A DNA stretch of 64,000 bases. Origin: Mycobacterium sp. Root135 (GTDB lineage: Bacteria > Actinomycetota > Actinomycetes > Mycobacteriales > Mycobacteriaceae). This document shows, piece after piece, positions 35,600 to 43,630 of this stretch; positions within the stretch are counted from its first letter, which is position 1, and the number at the start of each line of letters is the position of its first letter. The stretch is taken from NCBI RefSeq assembly GCF_001426545.1, contig NZ_LMEZ01000001.1:932034-996033 (forward strand). The letters run 5' to 3'. Position numbers and translations under genes: made by a program. The notes beneath the pieces are model-generated. The model saw only the letters and a program-made list of their open reading frames with translations, was not told the origin of the DNA and did not search any database.

Positions 35600-37069
35600 T
35601 CAGTCGGACGCAGCGAGGGCGGGCGGCGGCGTCACGCGGTCGTGACAGCGTGCCGACGCCTCCGGTGACACCAGACCCATGTCGCACTGCCGGTTGCTGA
35701 TTCCGATCCCGGAGACCACCCCGGCGACGGCGAACAGCACCGCCACCACGACGGCGCCCGCCCGGAAGCCGGCGAAGTCCATGGCCGTCGACGACGCGGT
35801 CGCGCCGGCCCCGACGATCACGCCGGTGAACGCCACCGCGATCAGCCCGGCCACCCGCGACACCGCGTTGTTGACCGCGGAGCCGATACCGCTCTGCGCC
35901 GGGTCGACGGCCGCGAGGACCGCCGCCGTCAACGGGGACACCGTGACCGACAGGCCCACTCCGAAGACGATCAGACCCGGCAACATCTGGGTCCAGAAGT
36001 CGAACGGCGCGCGCGCCGTCGTCATCAGCAGGAAGCCGGCCGCGGCAATCAGGGGGCCGACGGCCATGAAGACCCGCGGCCCGTGCGTTCCCGCCAAGGA
36101 TCCGAACCGGCGGGCCAGGAAGAACGACAACACCGGAAGCGGCAGCGTCGCGAGCCCGGCGAGGGCCGCCGACATTCCAGCCGTCTCCTGCAGGAAAAGC
36201 GCAACCAGCAACAAGCCGAGGGAGACCGCGGCGTAGAGGAACACCGTCGCCAGATTTCCGACCGCGAAGTTGCGTGAGGCGAACAGTCCCAGCGGCATGA
36301 TCGGGTTCGGCACGCGCCGCTCCCAGAACGGGAAGGCGACCAGACACGTCACGCCGAGAACGAACCCGGCGACCACCGCGGGATGGGTAGGACCGAGTCG
36401 CTGCTGCTCGATGAGCGCATACACCGCGCCGGTGAGCCCGGTGGCACACAACGCGGCTCCCCCGACGTCGACGCGTCCGGACCGCCCCGCGTTGGCGTCC
36501 TCCTTGGGAAGCCGCGTCGCCAGATACAGCGTGACGGCCAGCGGCAGCACGTTGATTCCGAATACCCACCGCCAGTTCAACGCGTCCACCAGCAGCCCGC
36601 CCAGCGGCGGTCCGACCACGAACGCCGTGCCCGTCCACGCCGTCCAGGTGCCGATCGCGGCGGCTTGGCGCGCCCCGGTGAAGCGGGAGTTGATCATCGC
36701 CAGCGAGCTCGGCACCAGGAAGGCCGCGCCGACTCCCTGCAGGCAGCGCGCCGCGACGAGGATCCAGCCGGTCGGGGCGAGTGCACACAGCAGGGACGCG
36801 ACCGCGAACACGGCCAACCCGGTCCTCAGCACCGCCAGCCTCCCGAACTGGTCGGACACGGCGCCGGCGACCAGGATGAGCGCACCGAGAGCCAGCAGAT
36901 AACCGTCGACGACCCATTGCTGAAGAGCCAGCCCGCCGCCGAAGTCAGCCGCGATCGCCGGCAGCGCCAGGTTCACCACCGACCCGTCGAGGAAGGCGAC
37001 GAACGACGCCAGTACCGCAACCGCTATCAGCGTTCGATCGGTCGCGTCGTGGCGCGGGGCGGTGGTCAG
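35600..37069 (-). CDS. MFS (DHA2-type) drug efflux protein with an unusual start
   Basis: A 14-helix-type major facilitator protein. Motif A (VSDQFGRLAVLR) and the helix 5 motif WRWVFGINVLP are present. The first conventional start, GTG 36979, falls inside helix 1 (FVAFLDGSVVNLALPAI), which continues upstream in frame. The only upstream start candidate is CTG at 37069, overlapping the DUF3159 stop as CTGA, exactly like the ATGA/GTGA junctions around it; that start gives 489 residues. The gene is an insertion between ceoC and DUF3159 relative to M. tuberculosis. Confidence 0.8.
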   Translation of the reverse strand: MTTAPRHDATDRTLIAVAVLASFVAFLDGSVVNLALPAIAADFGGGLALQQWVVDGYLLALGALILVAGAVSDQFGRLAVLRTGLAVFAVASLLCALAPTGWILVAARCLQGVGAAFLVPSSLAMINSRFTGARQAAAIGTWTAWTGTAFVVGPPLGGLLVDALNWRWVFGINVLPLAVTLYLATRLPKEDANAGRSGRVDVGGAALCATGLTGAVYALIEQQRLGPTHPAVVAGFVLGVTCLVAFPFWERRVPNPIMPLGLFASRNFAVGNLATVFLYAAVSLGLLLVALFLQETAGMSAALAGLATLPLPVLSFFLARRFGSLAGTHGPRVFMAVGPLIAAAGFLLMTTARAPFDFWTQMLPGLIVFGVGLSVTVSPLTAAVLAAVDPAQSGIGSAVNNAVSRVAGLIAVAFTGVIVGAGATASSTAMDFAGFRAGAVVVAVLFAVAGVVSGIGISNRQCDMGLVSPEASARCHDRVTPPPALAASD

Positions 37070-37773
37070 TCGGCGCGCGCTTCTTCGGCGTGCGGTGCCG
37101 CGTTCTCGGCGGCGTGAAGGGCTCGCTGGGCGGCCCGGATCGCGAGATAGGTGACCAGTGCGGCGACGGCCGTCAACGGCCAGCCCATGGCGATGCGCGC
37201 GACCCCGAGCAACCCGGTCTGGTCCTCGTCATAGAGGCGGTTCTGCACCAGGAAACGGGCGCCGAACACCAGGGCCCACACACACGTCGCGATGTCGAAC
37301 GCCGTCAACGCGCGGCGGACGCCCCGCCAGTCGCGATCACGCCCGTTGACCCAACCCCAGGCGTAGCCGACGATTGGTCGCCGGATGACGACCGAGATGG
37401 CGAAGACGCCCGCGTACACCAGCGAGGACCAGATGCCCAGCAGGAAGTAGCCCTTGGACTCGCCGACCAGGTACGCGATTCCGGCGCTGACCCCGACGGC
37501 GAAGAACCCGGATATCGCCGGTTGCAACGTCTCCCGGCGCGCCAGGCGCCACACCAGGATCAGCGTGGCCACGCCCAGTGCCGCGGCGATGGCCCACTTC
37601 AGGCCGAACAACGACGACACGGGGACGAACACCAGGACGGGCAGCGACGAATAGATCAGGCCGCTGACACCGCCCATCTGCGCCAGGATGGCCTGAGCAT
37701 TCAGCTTGTTCTCGGGTTCATCGGGCGCTACGGCCTCGATCTCGTCCGCCGACCCCGTATCGGGGTGGGTCAC
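37066..37773 (-). CDS. DUF3159 integral membrane protein
   Basis: A 235-residue membrane protein with about six helices in pairs (LIYSSLPVLVFVPVSSLFG, then WAIAAALGVATLILVWRL) and the conserved loop VNGRDRDWRGVRRALTAFD. The N-terminus is acidic and polar. The family is restricted to actinobacteria and its function is unknown; it corresponds to Rv2693c. GTG 37773 overlaps the OB-fold gene stop as GTGA. It forms an operon: OB-fold gene, DUF3159, MFS. Confidence 0.85.
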   Translation of the reverse strand: MTHPDTGSADEIEAVAPDEPENKLNAQAILAQMGGVSGLIYSSLPVLVFVPVSSLFGLKWAIAAALGVATLILVWRLARRETLQPAISGFFAVGVSAGIAYLVGESKGYFLLGIWSSLVYAGVFAISVVIRRPIVGYAWGWVNGRDRDWRGVRRALTAFDIATCVWALVFGARFLVQNRLYDEDQTGLLGVARIAMGWPLTAVAALVTYLAIRAAQRALHAAENAAPHAEEARAD

Positions 37774-38141
37774 TTCTGAATCTCGTAGTGCGGGTTGTAG
37801 ATCGCCTTCGTGCCGTTCTCGAGCTTGCCGAGACGGCCGTGCACCCGCAACGTACGGCCCGACTCGATGCCCGCGATGCGGCGCTGGCCCAGCCAGACCA
37901 ACATCACCGCATCGGTGCCGTCGAACAATTCGGCGCGGACGCCGCCCGCGCATCCCTTGGCGTTGGTCTCGACACACCGCAGTGTGCCGACCATCGTCAC
38001 TTCTTGGCCGCGCCGACAGTCGATGGCCTTTTGTGCGCCGGTGTTCGCGGCTTCGTCACTGAGTTCCTCGACGTCCTGCTGTTCGGGGTCCTCCGTGAGC
38101 CGACGCGTCAGCCGACGTAGATAACCTTCGGCCGTAGCCAT
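37770..38141 (-). CDS. OB-fold nucleic acid binding protein
   Basis: A 123-residue protein with an N-terminal helical part (GYLRRLTRRLTEDPEQQDVEEL) and an OB-fold (VTMVGTLRCVETNAKGCAGGVRAELFDGTDAVMLVWLG) of the tRNA-anticodon/RecG type. The family is found next to DUF3159 in actinobacteria (Rv2694c). It probably binds nucleic acid; the partner is unknown. ATG 38141 is first of the operon. Confidence 0.85.
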   Translation of the reverse strand: MATAEGYLRRLTRRLTEDPEQQDVEELSDEAANTGAQKAIDCRRGQEVTMVGTLRCVETNAKGCAGGVRAELFDGTDAVMLVWLGQRRIAGIESGRTLRVHGRLGKLENGTKAIYNPHYEIQK

Positions 38142-38315
38142 GGTCTCTCCTACCCAAGTGGTGGATCACCCGTTGACCCACCTCTTAACCAACGCCACGG
38201 TAGACCTCTTGGTTCCGATTTGCCACGTGGCGCACAGGTTGGACGGTTACCCTTTCGCCGATCATTCCAGTCCTACCGCGTGGACGTGATTTGACGCACA
38301 CGGCACGATCGAACG

Positions 38316-39014
38316 ATGGCCGTCACCCTTCGCGGCGTCTCGGTGGTGTTGTTGCCAGGCACCGGATCCGACGACGACTACGTCTACCGCGCATTCTGCG
38401 ACGCCCTGCACGAGGTCGGCGCCGTGGTGGTGACTCCGGCGCCCCAGCCGTCCCGGCTCGTCGAGGGGTACGTGGAGGCCTTGGACGACGCTGCACGGCA
38501 GGGTCCGATCGCCGTCGGCGGAATTTCGATCGGCGCCGCCGTGGCCGCGTCTTGGGCGCTCGCGAACCCCACCGCCGCGGTCGCGGTTCTCGCCGGCCTG
38601 CCCGCGTGGACGGGCTCGCCGGAGACCGCGACGGCCGCGCAGGCCGCCCACTACTCGGCGGGCGTGCTGCGGCGCGACGGGCTGGCGTCGGCGATCAGCC
38701 AGATGCGGGACTCCAGCCCACCGTGGTTGAGCGCCGAACTCACCCGGTCGTGGGTCGGTCAGTGGCCCGACCTTCCCGACGCCATGGACACCGCCGCCCG
38801 CTACGTCGCTCCGACGGCCGCGGAGTTGGGGAGGCTCGTGGTCCCGATGGGCATTGCGGCCGCCACCGACGATCCGATCCACCCGCTGGACGTGGCGGTC
38901 GAATGGGCGGCCGCGGCTCCCGCGGCCGCTCTGCGCACCTTCACCCTCGACGAACTCGGCGCCGACCCCGGCATTCTCGGGACGGCGTGCGTGAGCGCGC
39001 TGATGGAGCTCTGA
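38316..39014 (+). CDS. Alpha/beta hydrolase (Rv2695-like)
   Basis: A 232-residue small alpha/beta hydrolase. LLPGTGSDDDYVYRAF is the oxyanion-hole region, GGISIGAAVA the nucleophile elbow with Ser, and ATDDPIHPLDVA carries the Asp and possibly the His. It is short for the fold, with no evident cap domain. The substrate is unknown. Position matches Rv2695. The intergenic region upstream is divergent with the OB-fold gene. Confidence 0.82.
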   Translation: MAVTLRGVSVVLLPGTGSDDDYVYRAFCDALHEVGAVVVTPAPQPSRLVEGYVEALDDAARQGPIAVGGISIGAAVAASWALANPTAAVAVLAGLPAWTGSPETATAAQAAHYSAGVLRRDGLASAISQMRDSSPPWLSAELTRSWVGQWPDLPDAMDTAARYVAPTAAELGRLVVPMGIAAATDDPIHPLDVAVEWAAAAPAAALRTFTLDELGADPGILGTACVSALMEL

Positions 39015-39021
39015 GCCGGCG

Positions 39022-39789
39022 CTAGCCGCCCGTGATCGTGCGGAGCTGCTGCATCGCCGTGCCCTGCTCACTGCGGCGCGCCGCCGGCTCTGGCGGTGGC
39101 GGCTGTGGCACGTACTCCTGGCCGGCTAGGCGCGCCTGCTCCGCCATCATCTGTTCGGCCCTGGCTCGCAGCCGCGCGACGAGCGACTCAGACAGCTGCA
39201 GTGGAAGCATGTTGCGAACCGGCTGTGGCGTGTCACCACGCTTGACGACGGTGTCGGACAGCGCATTTCGTAGATCGCGGGCGATGGCCTCGGCGTTCTC
39301 CGGCGAACCGACCGCGGCGCCGCGCACCATCCAGCGGTAGCCGTCCACGCCGATGAACCGCATCACCACGGGCTCGGGACCGTTCGTCATGTGCCCGACG
39401 ACCTCACGTCCCCACGGCCCGTCCTCGATGTTGACCTCGGCCGATTCGTTGCGCAGTGAATCGGCGACCTCGGTGACCACCTCGCGCCACAGGCCCCCCG
39501 CCTTGGGCGCCGCGTAGGCCGTGACGTTGTAGCGTCCGTTCGACGTCACCATCCACGCCATGGTCGGCACGCCCTGCTGGTTGACCTCGACGGCGAGTTC
39601 GGCGGCTTCGTTCTCCGGGATCAGTACGGCGCCGAGATCGTGTCGACCCACCAGCGCCGTCTCGGGGTCGTCGAAGTCCTCGATGTCGAAGGGACCGTCG
39701 AGGTCGTCGTCGGCGACGGGGGGCGCGAGGTCCGAGGACTCCGTGCCGGGGGTCTTCTCGTCGCCGCTCTTGCGCTTACCGAATGCCAT
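39022..39789 (-). CDS. DUF3710 domain protein
   Basis: A 255-residue conserved actinobacterial protein: an acidic N-terminus (PPVADDDLDGPFDIEDFDD), then a DUF3710 domain (LIPENEAAELAVEVNQQG, later VMRFIGVDGYRWMVRGAAVG) and a C-terminal helical, Pro-rich tail. Function unknown. ATG 39789 overlaps the dut stop (GTGATG context); GTG 39792 is an alternative. It is always downstream of dut in mycobacteria as far as I recall (Rv2696c). Confidence 0.87.
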   Translation of the reverse strand: MAFGKRKSGDEKTPGTESSDLAPPVADDDLDGPFDIEDFDDPETALVGRHDLGAVLIPENEAAELAVEVNQQGVPTMAWMVTSNGRYNVTAYAAPKAGGLWREVVTEVADSLRNESAEVNIEDGPWGREVVGHMTNGPEPVVMRFIGVDGYRWMVRGAAVGSPENAEAIARDLRNALSDTVVKRGDTPQPVRNMLPLQLSESLVARLRARAEQMMAEQARLAGQEYVPQPPPPEPAARRSEQGTAMQQLRTITGG

Positions 39790-40253
39790 CACAAACTCTC
39801 GTGTCCGCCGGAGGAACCGTGGCCGCCTGCGCCACGGGTGGTGTCAGCCAGCCCGGCCTCGTCGAACGACGTGACCTCGACCAACTCGGGTAGTTCGACC
39901 CGCTGAACGAGGAGCTGCGCGATGCGGTCGCCGCGTCGCACGATGATCGGCTCCTCGGGGTCGAGATTGATGAGCGTCACCTTGATTTCGCCTCGGTAAC
40001 CCGCGTCGACCGTACCGGGGGTGTTGACGATCGAAAGCCCAACGCGCGTGGCGAGTCCCGATCTCGGATGGATCAGACCCACCATCCCGAAGGGGATGGC
40101 GACGGCGATCCCGGTGGGAACCAAGGCACGCCGGCCGGGGGTGAGCACGATGTCGACTGCGCTGTAGAGGTCGACGCCGGCGTCGCCGGCGTGCGCCCGG
40201 GTGGGCAGGGGCAGGTCGCGGTCCAGCCGCACGACCGCCAGAGAGGTGGACAC
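39789..40253 (-). CDS. dut: dUTP diphosphatase
   Basis: A 154-residue trimeric dUTPase. All five motifs are present: [10 protein letters not shown] (1), [15 protein letters not shown] (2), [13 protein letters not shown] (3), [10 protein letters not shown] (4) and the C-terminal [11 protein letters not shown] (5). It hydrolyses dUTP to dUMP, which prevents uracil incorporation and feeds dTMP synthesis. GTG 40253 ([11 protein letters not shown]) matches the M. tuberculosis start I recall (MSTTLAIVRLD). The longer frame to 40301 overlaps the divergent DUF3093 gene. Confidence 0.97.
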   Translation of the reverse strand: MSTSLAVVRLDRDLPLPTRAHAGDAGVDLYSAVDIVLTPGRRALVPTGIAVAIPFGMVGLIHPRSGLATRVGLSIVNTPGTVDAGYRGEIKVTLINLDPEEPIIVRRGDRIAQLLVQRVELPELVEVTSFDEAGLADTTRGAGGHGSSGGHESL

Positions 40254-40278
40254 GACCACGGAGATTACTCTTGGCCGG

Positions 40279-40764
40279 GTGTCCGATACGCGCGCAGCCA
40301 CCGAAACGGTGCGCTACCAAGAGCGACTGAGAGTTCCGCTGTGGTGGTGCCTGCCCGCATTCCTGCTGGCCGTCATCATCGCCTACGAGGTGAACCTGGG
40401 CGTTCGGTCACTCCCCGACTGGGTGCCGTACGCCCTGCTGTTGCCGGTCGCGGTGGCGGTGCTGGTGTGGCTGGGACGGGTGGACGTGCGCGTGGTCAGC
40501 ACGTCCGACGACGGATCCGGGACCGAGCTGTGGGTCGGTGCGGCCCATCTGCCCGTCGGAGTGATTTCGAGGTCGGCCGAGGTACCCAAGTCGGCGAAGT
40601 CGGCGGCACTCGGCCGTCAGCTCGATCCGGCGGCGTACGTGGTTCACCGCGCGTGGATCAAGCCGATGATCCTCGTCGTGCTCGACGATCCGGACGACCC
40701 GACGCCGTATTGGTTGGTGAGTTGCCGTCGACCGGACCGCGTGTTGGCGGCGTTGCGCAGCTGA
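40279..40764 (+). CDS. DUF3093 membrane protein
   Basis: A 161-residue protein with two close membrane helices near residues 20-65 ([19 protein letters not shown] and [18 protein letters not shown]), then a soluble domain ending [21 protein letters not shown], the DUF3093 signature. Function unknown. GTG 40279 is divergent from dut by 25 bases. It converges on the DUF4193 gene with four bases between stops. Confidence 0.86.
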   Translation: MSDTRAATETVRYQERLRVPLWWCLPAFLLAVIIAYEVNLGVRSLPDWVPYALLLPVAVAVLVWLGRVDVRVVSTSDDGSGTELWVGAAHLPVGVISRSAEVPKSAKSAALGRQLDPAAYVVHRAWIKPMILVVLDDPDDPTPYWLVSCRRPDRVLAALRS

Positions 40765-40768
40765 CCGG

Positions 40769-41071
40769 TCAGGCCGCGCAGTCGGTGCAGACCATCATGC
40801 CGCCCTTTTCGCTGGCCAGGCGGCTGCGGTGGTGCACGAGGAAGCAGCTGGAGCAGGTGAACTCGTCGGCCTGCTTGGGGACGACCCGAACCGACAGTTC
40901 CTCGCCGGAGAGATCAGCCCCCGGCAACTCGAAGGACTCGGCGGATTCGGACTCGTCTACGTCGACGACCGCCGATTGAGCTTCGTTGCGCCGGGCCTTC
41001 AGTTCCTCGAGCGAATCTTCGGAAACGTCGTCGGTCTCGGTGCGCCGTGGTGCGTCGTAGTCGGTAGCCAT
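40769..41071 (-). CDS. DUF4193 zinc-ribbon-like protein
   Basis: A 100-residue protein with an acidic N-terminal half (DETDD-type composition) and a C-terminal CxxC...CxxC module (FTCSSCFLVHHRSRL, MMVCTDCAA) that probably binds zinc. Conserved in mycobacteria as DUF4193 (Rv2699c), reported as essential in M. tuberculosis screens as far as I recall; its role is unknown. ATG 41071 has GGGGAG upstream. Confidence 0.88.
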   Translation of the reverse strand: MATDYDAPRRTETDDVSEDSLEELKARRNEAQSAVVDVDESESAESFELPGADLSGEELSVRVVPKQADEFTCSSCFLVHHRSRLASEKGGMMVCTDCAA

Positions 41072-41242
41072 CCTGCTCCCCTCCTCATCGTTCCGTCGTG
41101 GTGCGACAGAGCTTTGTACCAGCGCAGAACGCATCCACCCAACGATTCGTGCCCGCCAGGGCGCCGGATTGATTGTGAGTTATATCACACCGGAAAAGAC
41201 CTGGTGGCGACCGGTGACGGGCCCTGGCCTTACAGTGCAGGG

Positions 41243-41893
41243 GTGGTAGCGCAGATCACCTCGGGTACGGCGTTCGACAAACACGGTCGCCCGTTCCGCC
41301 GAAGGAACGTCATTCCCGGCATCGTCCTCATGGTGGCACTTGCCGTCGTGACGCTGACGGTCTGGGTCGTCGCGTTCAACCAGACCCCCGACGTGCGGCA
41401 ACAGGCTGCGTGCAACCCGCCGCCCCCGATGGCCGACGCCACCCAGACCGCCCTCGGCGAACCGGTGACCCCCGCAACCATGATGGACGTCACCCCGGCG
41501 AAGCTCGCCGACACGAAGATCCGCGTGCTCAACGCCAGCGGCCAGGGCGGGCAAGCCGGAGAGGTGGCCGGCGCACTGCGCGATCTGGGCTACGCCCCGC
41601 CCACCGCAGGCAACGACACCGTCTACGAGAACACCCGGTTGGCGTGCCAGGGCCAGATCCGGTTCGGGCCGTCCGGGCGCGCCGCCGCCGCCGCGCTGTG
41701 GCTCGTCACTCCCTGCACCGAACTCTTCCAGGATCAGCGCCCTGACGACACCGTCGACCTGGCGATCGGCACCGAGTTCTCCGACGTCAGCCACAACGAC
41801 GACATCGACGCGGTGCTCGCGAGCCTGCGCCCCGACGCCACCCAGCCCGCCGACTCGGCGCTACTGAAGAAGATCCACACCGCCGCCTGCTGA
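41243..41893 (+). CDS. cei: Cei: envelope integrity protein with LytR C-terminal domain
   Basis: A 216-residue protein with one N-terminal membrane helix (VIPGIVLMVALAVVTLTVWVV) and an extracytoplasmic LytR_C (DUF4333-like) domain (KIRVLNASGQGGQAGEVAGALRDLGY). It matches Rv2700, called cei, required for cell envelope integrity and virulence. It lacks the LCP catalytic domain, so it probably modulates rather than performs glycan ligation. GTG 41243 gives a length equal to the M. tuberculosis protein as I recall. Confidence 0.88.
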   Translation: MVAQITSGTAFDKHGRPFRRRNVIPGIVLMVALAVVTLTVWVVAFNQTPDVRQQAACNPPPPMADATQTALGEPVTPATMMDVTPAKLADTKIRVLNASGQGGQAGEVAGALRDLGYAPPTAGNDTVYENTRLACQGQIRFGPSGRAAAAALWLVTPCTELFQDQRPDDTVDLAIGTEFSDVSHNDDIDAVLASLRPDATQPADSALLKKIHTAAC

Positions 41894-41898
41894 ACCGG

Positions 41899-42747
41899 TC
41901 AGAATGCGCCGGCCCGGCGCAGGACCTCGTCGAACTCCGCGGCGATCCCCGGCGCCGCGGCGACGATCAGACTGGCCTCCCCCGCGGCCTCCTCGATCGG
42001 CGGCAGGTGCAACCGGGCACCGGCCTCCTCGGCGATCAGCGCGCCCGCGGCCCAGTCCCACACGTTGACGCCCAGCTCGTAGTACGCGTCCAGGCGACCG
42101 GCCGCTACCATGCACAGGTCCAGCGCGCACGAGCCGATCCGCCGCACGTCGCGGACGTCGGGTATCAGCCGGGCCAGCACCTCGGCCTGCACCAGACGTC
42201 GCTCCGGCGCGTATCCGAAACCGGTGCCCACCAACGCCATCGAGACGTCGTCGACGGGGTTGCAGCGCAGCTGCGTCGACGCTCCGTCGCGCCGCACGTG
42301 GGAGCCGGCGCCCCGAGCGGCGGAGAAGATCTCCCCCGTCGCGACGTTCGCGACGGCGCCCGCCACCGACCGCCCGTCGACCTGCACGCCGATCGACACC
42401 GCATACGCCTCGATGTCGTAGACGAAGTTGACCGTCCCGTCGATCGGGTCGAGGACCCACGTCGGCCTGCCAGGAAGGCCGGCGGCCGAGCCGCCCTCCT
42501 CCTCCCCGACGATCGGATCTCCGGGTCGCAGCTCGGCAAGTCGGTTCCGCAGCAGCCGCTCGGTCTCGGTGTCGACGATCGTGACGGGGTCGGTCGGAGT
42601 GCTCTTGGTGCGGGTCGCGGCGGCCGCGTCAGCGGACGAACCGGCGCCGAAAACCTCGGCGCGGCGGCGTCGGACGAAGGCGGCGGCCTCCTCCGCGAGC
42701 AGTTCGGCGACGGCCCGAAGGCGGCCCGGATCATGGTCGTCGGTCAC
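41899..42747 (-). CDS. suhB: Inositol monophosphatase SuhB
   Basis: A 282-residue inositol-phosphate phosphatase. The metal-binding motifs are PIVGEEEGG (Glu), WVLDPIDGTVNFV (DxIDGT) and VNVWDWAAGALIAEEAG (the third Asp). It dephosphorylates inositol-1-phosphate for phosphatidylinositol and mycothiol synthesis. GTG 42747 gives VTDDHDPGRLRAVAE, parallel to the known M. tuberculosis start; an ATG at 42765 would add six residues. Divergent from ppgK. Confidence 0.94.
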   Translation of the reverse strand: MTDDHDPGRLRAVAELLAEEAAAFVRRRRAEVFGAGSSADAAAATRTKSTPTDPVTIVDTETERLLRNRLAELRPGDPIVGEEEGGSAAGLPGRPTWVLDPIDGTVNFVYDIEAYAVSIGVQVDGRSVAGAVANVATGEIFSAARGAGSHVRRDGASTQLRCNPVDDVSMALVGTGFGYAPERRLVQAEVLARLIPDVRDVRRIGSCALDLCMVAAGRLDAYYELGVNVWDWAAGALIAEEAGARLHLPPIEEAAGEASLIVAAAPGIAAEFDEVLRRAGAF

Positions 42748-42832
42748 CCTCCCATCGCAACACATCGCTCGTGGCGAGGCACTAGTGTGTGGTTGGCGTC
42801 GCACCTGTCGGCCTCTCCCAGAGGAGCGCTCA

Positions 42833-43621
42833 ATGACTGAAACTTCCCCCTCCAGCTCGAACGACGACGGCTCCTCACGCCGCGGTTTCGGCGTCGACGT
42901 CGGCGGAAGCGGGGTGAAGGGCGGCATCGTCGACCTCGACACCGGCCAGTTGATCGGTGAACGCTTCAAGCTTCCGACGCCGCAGCCATCGACGCCCGAC
43001 TCCGTGGCGAAGACCATCGCCGAGGTCGTCGAGAAGTTCGGCTGGGAGGGTGGGCTCGGTGTCACCTACCCCGGCGTCGTCACCGACGGAATCGTGCAGA
43101 CGGCAGCCAACGTCGACAAGGGCTGGATCGGCATCAACGCCCAGGAAGTGATCAGCGCCGCCCTCGGCGGTAGGAAGGTCACCGTTCTCAACGACGCCGA
43201 CGCGGCAGGGCTGGCCGAGGAGAAGTTCGGCGCCGGCAAGGACAACACCGGGGTGATCGTCCTGCTGACCTTCGGCACCGGCATCGGTTCGGCGGTGATC
43301 CACAACGGGGTGCTGCTACCCAACACCGAGTTCGGGCACTTGGAGGTCGGCGGCAAGGAAGCCGAGCACCGCGCCGCGTCGTCGATCAAGGAAGCCAAGG
43401 ACTGGAGCTACGAGCGCTGGACCAAGGAAGTCACCAAGGTGCTCATCGCCGTCGAGAACGCCATCTGGCCGGACCTGTTCATCGCCGGTGGCGGCATCAG
43501 CCGCAAGGCCGACAAGTGGATTCCGTTGCTGCAGAACAGAACCCCCGTGGTTGCGGCTGCGCTGCAGAACGAAGCGGGCATCGTCGGCGCCGCCATGGCC
43601 GCCGAGGTTGCTCAGCGCTGA
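42833..43621 (+). CDS. ppgK: Polyphosphate glucokinase
   Basis: A 262-residue ROK-type kinase. GFGVDVGGSGVKGGIVDLDTG is the phosphate-binding start, VTVLNDADAAGLAEEKFG the catalytic Asp region and LLTFGTGIGSAVI the second phosphate motif. It phosphorylates glucose with polyphosphate or ATP. ATG 42833 has GAGGAG upstream. It lies between suhB and sigA as in M. tuberculosis, but a large regulator gene is inserted between ppgK and sigA here. Confidence 0.95.
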   Translation: MTETSPSSSNDDGSSRRGFGVDVGGSGVKGGIVDLDTGQLIGERFKLPTPQPSTPDSVAKTIAEVVEKFGWEGGLGVTYPGVVTDGIVQTAANVDKGWIGINAQEVISAALGGRKVTVLNDADAAGLAEEKFGAGKDNTGVIVLLTFGTGIGSAVIHNGVLLPNTEFGHLEVGGKEAEHRAASSIKEAKDWSYERWTKEVTKVLIAVENAIWPDLFIAGGGISRKADKWIPLLQNRTPVVAAALQNEAGIVGAAMAAEVAQR

Positions 43622-43630
43622 GGCGCGCCC

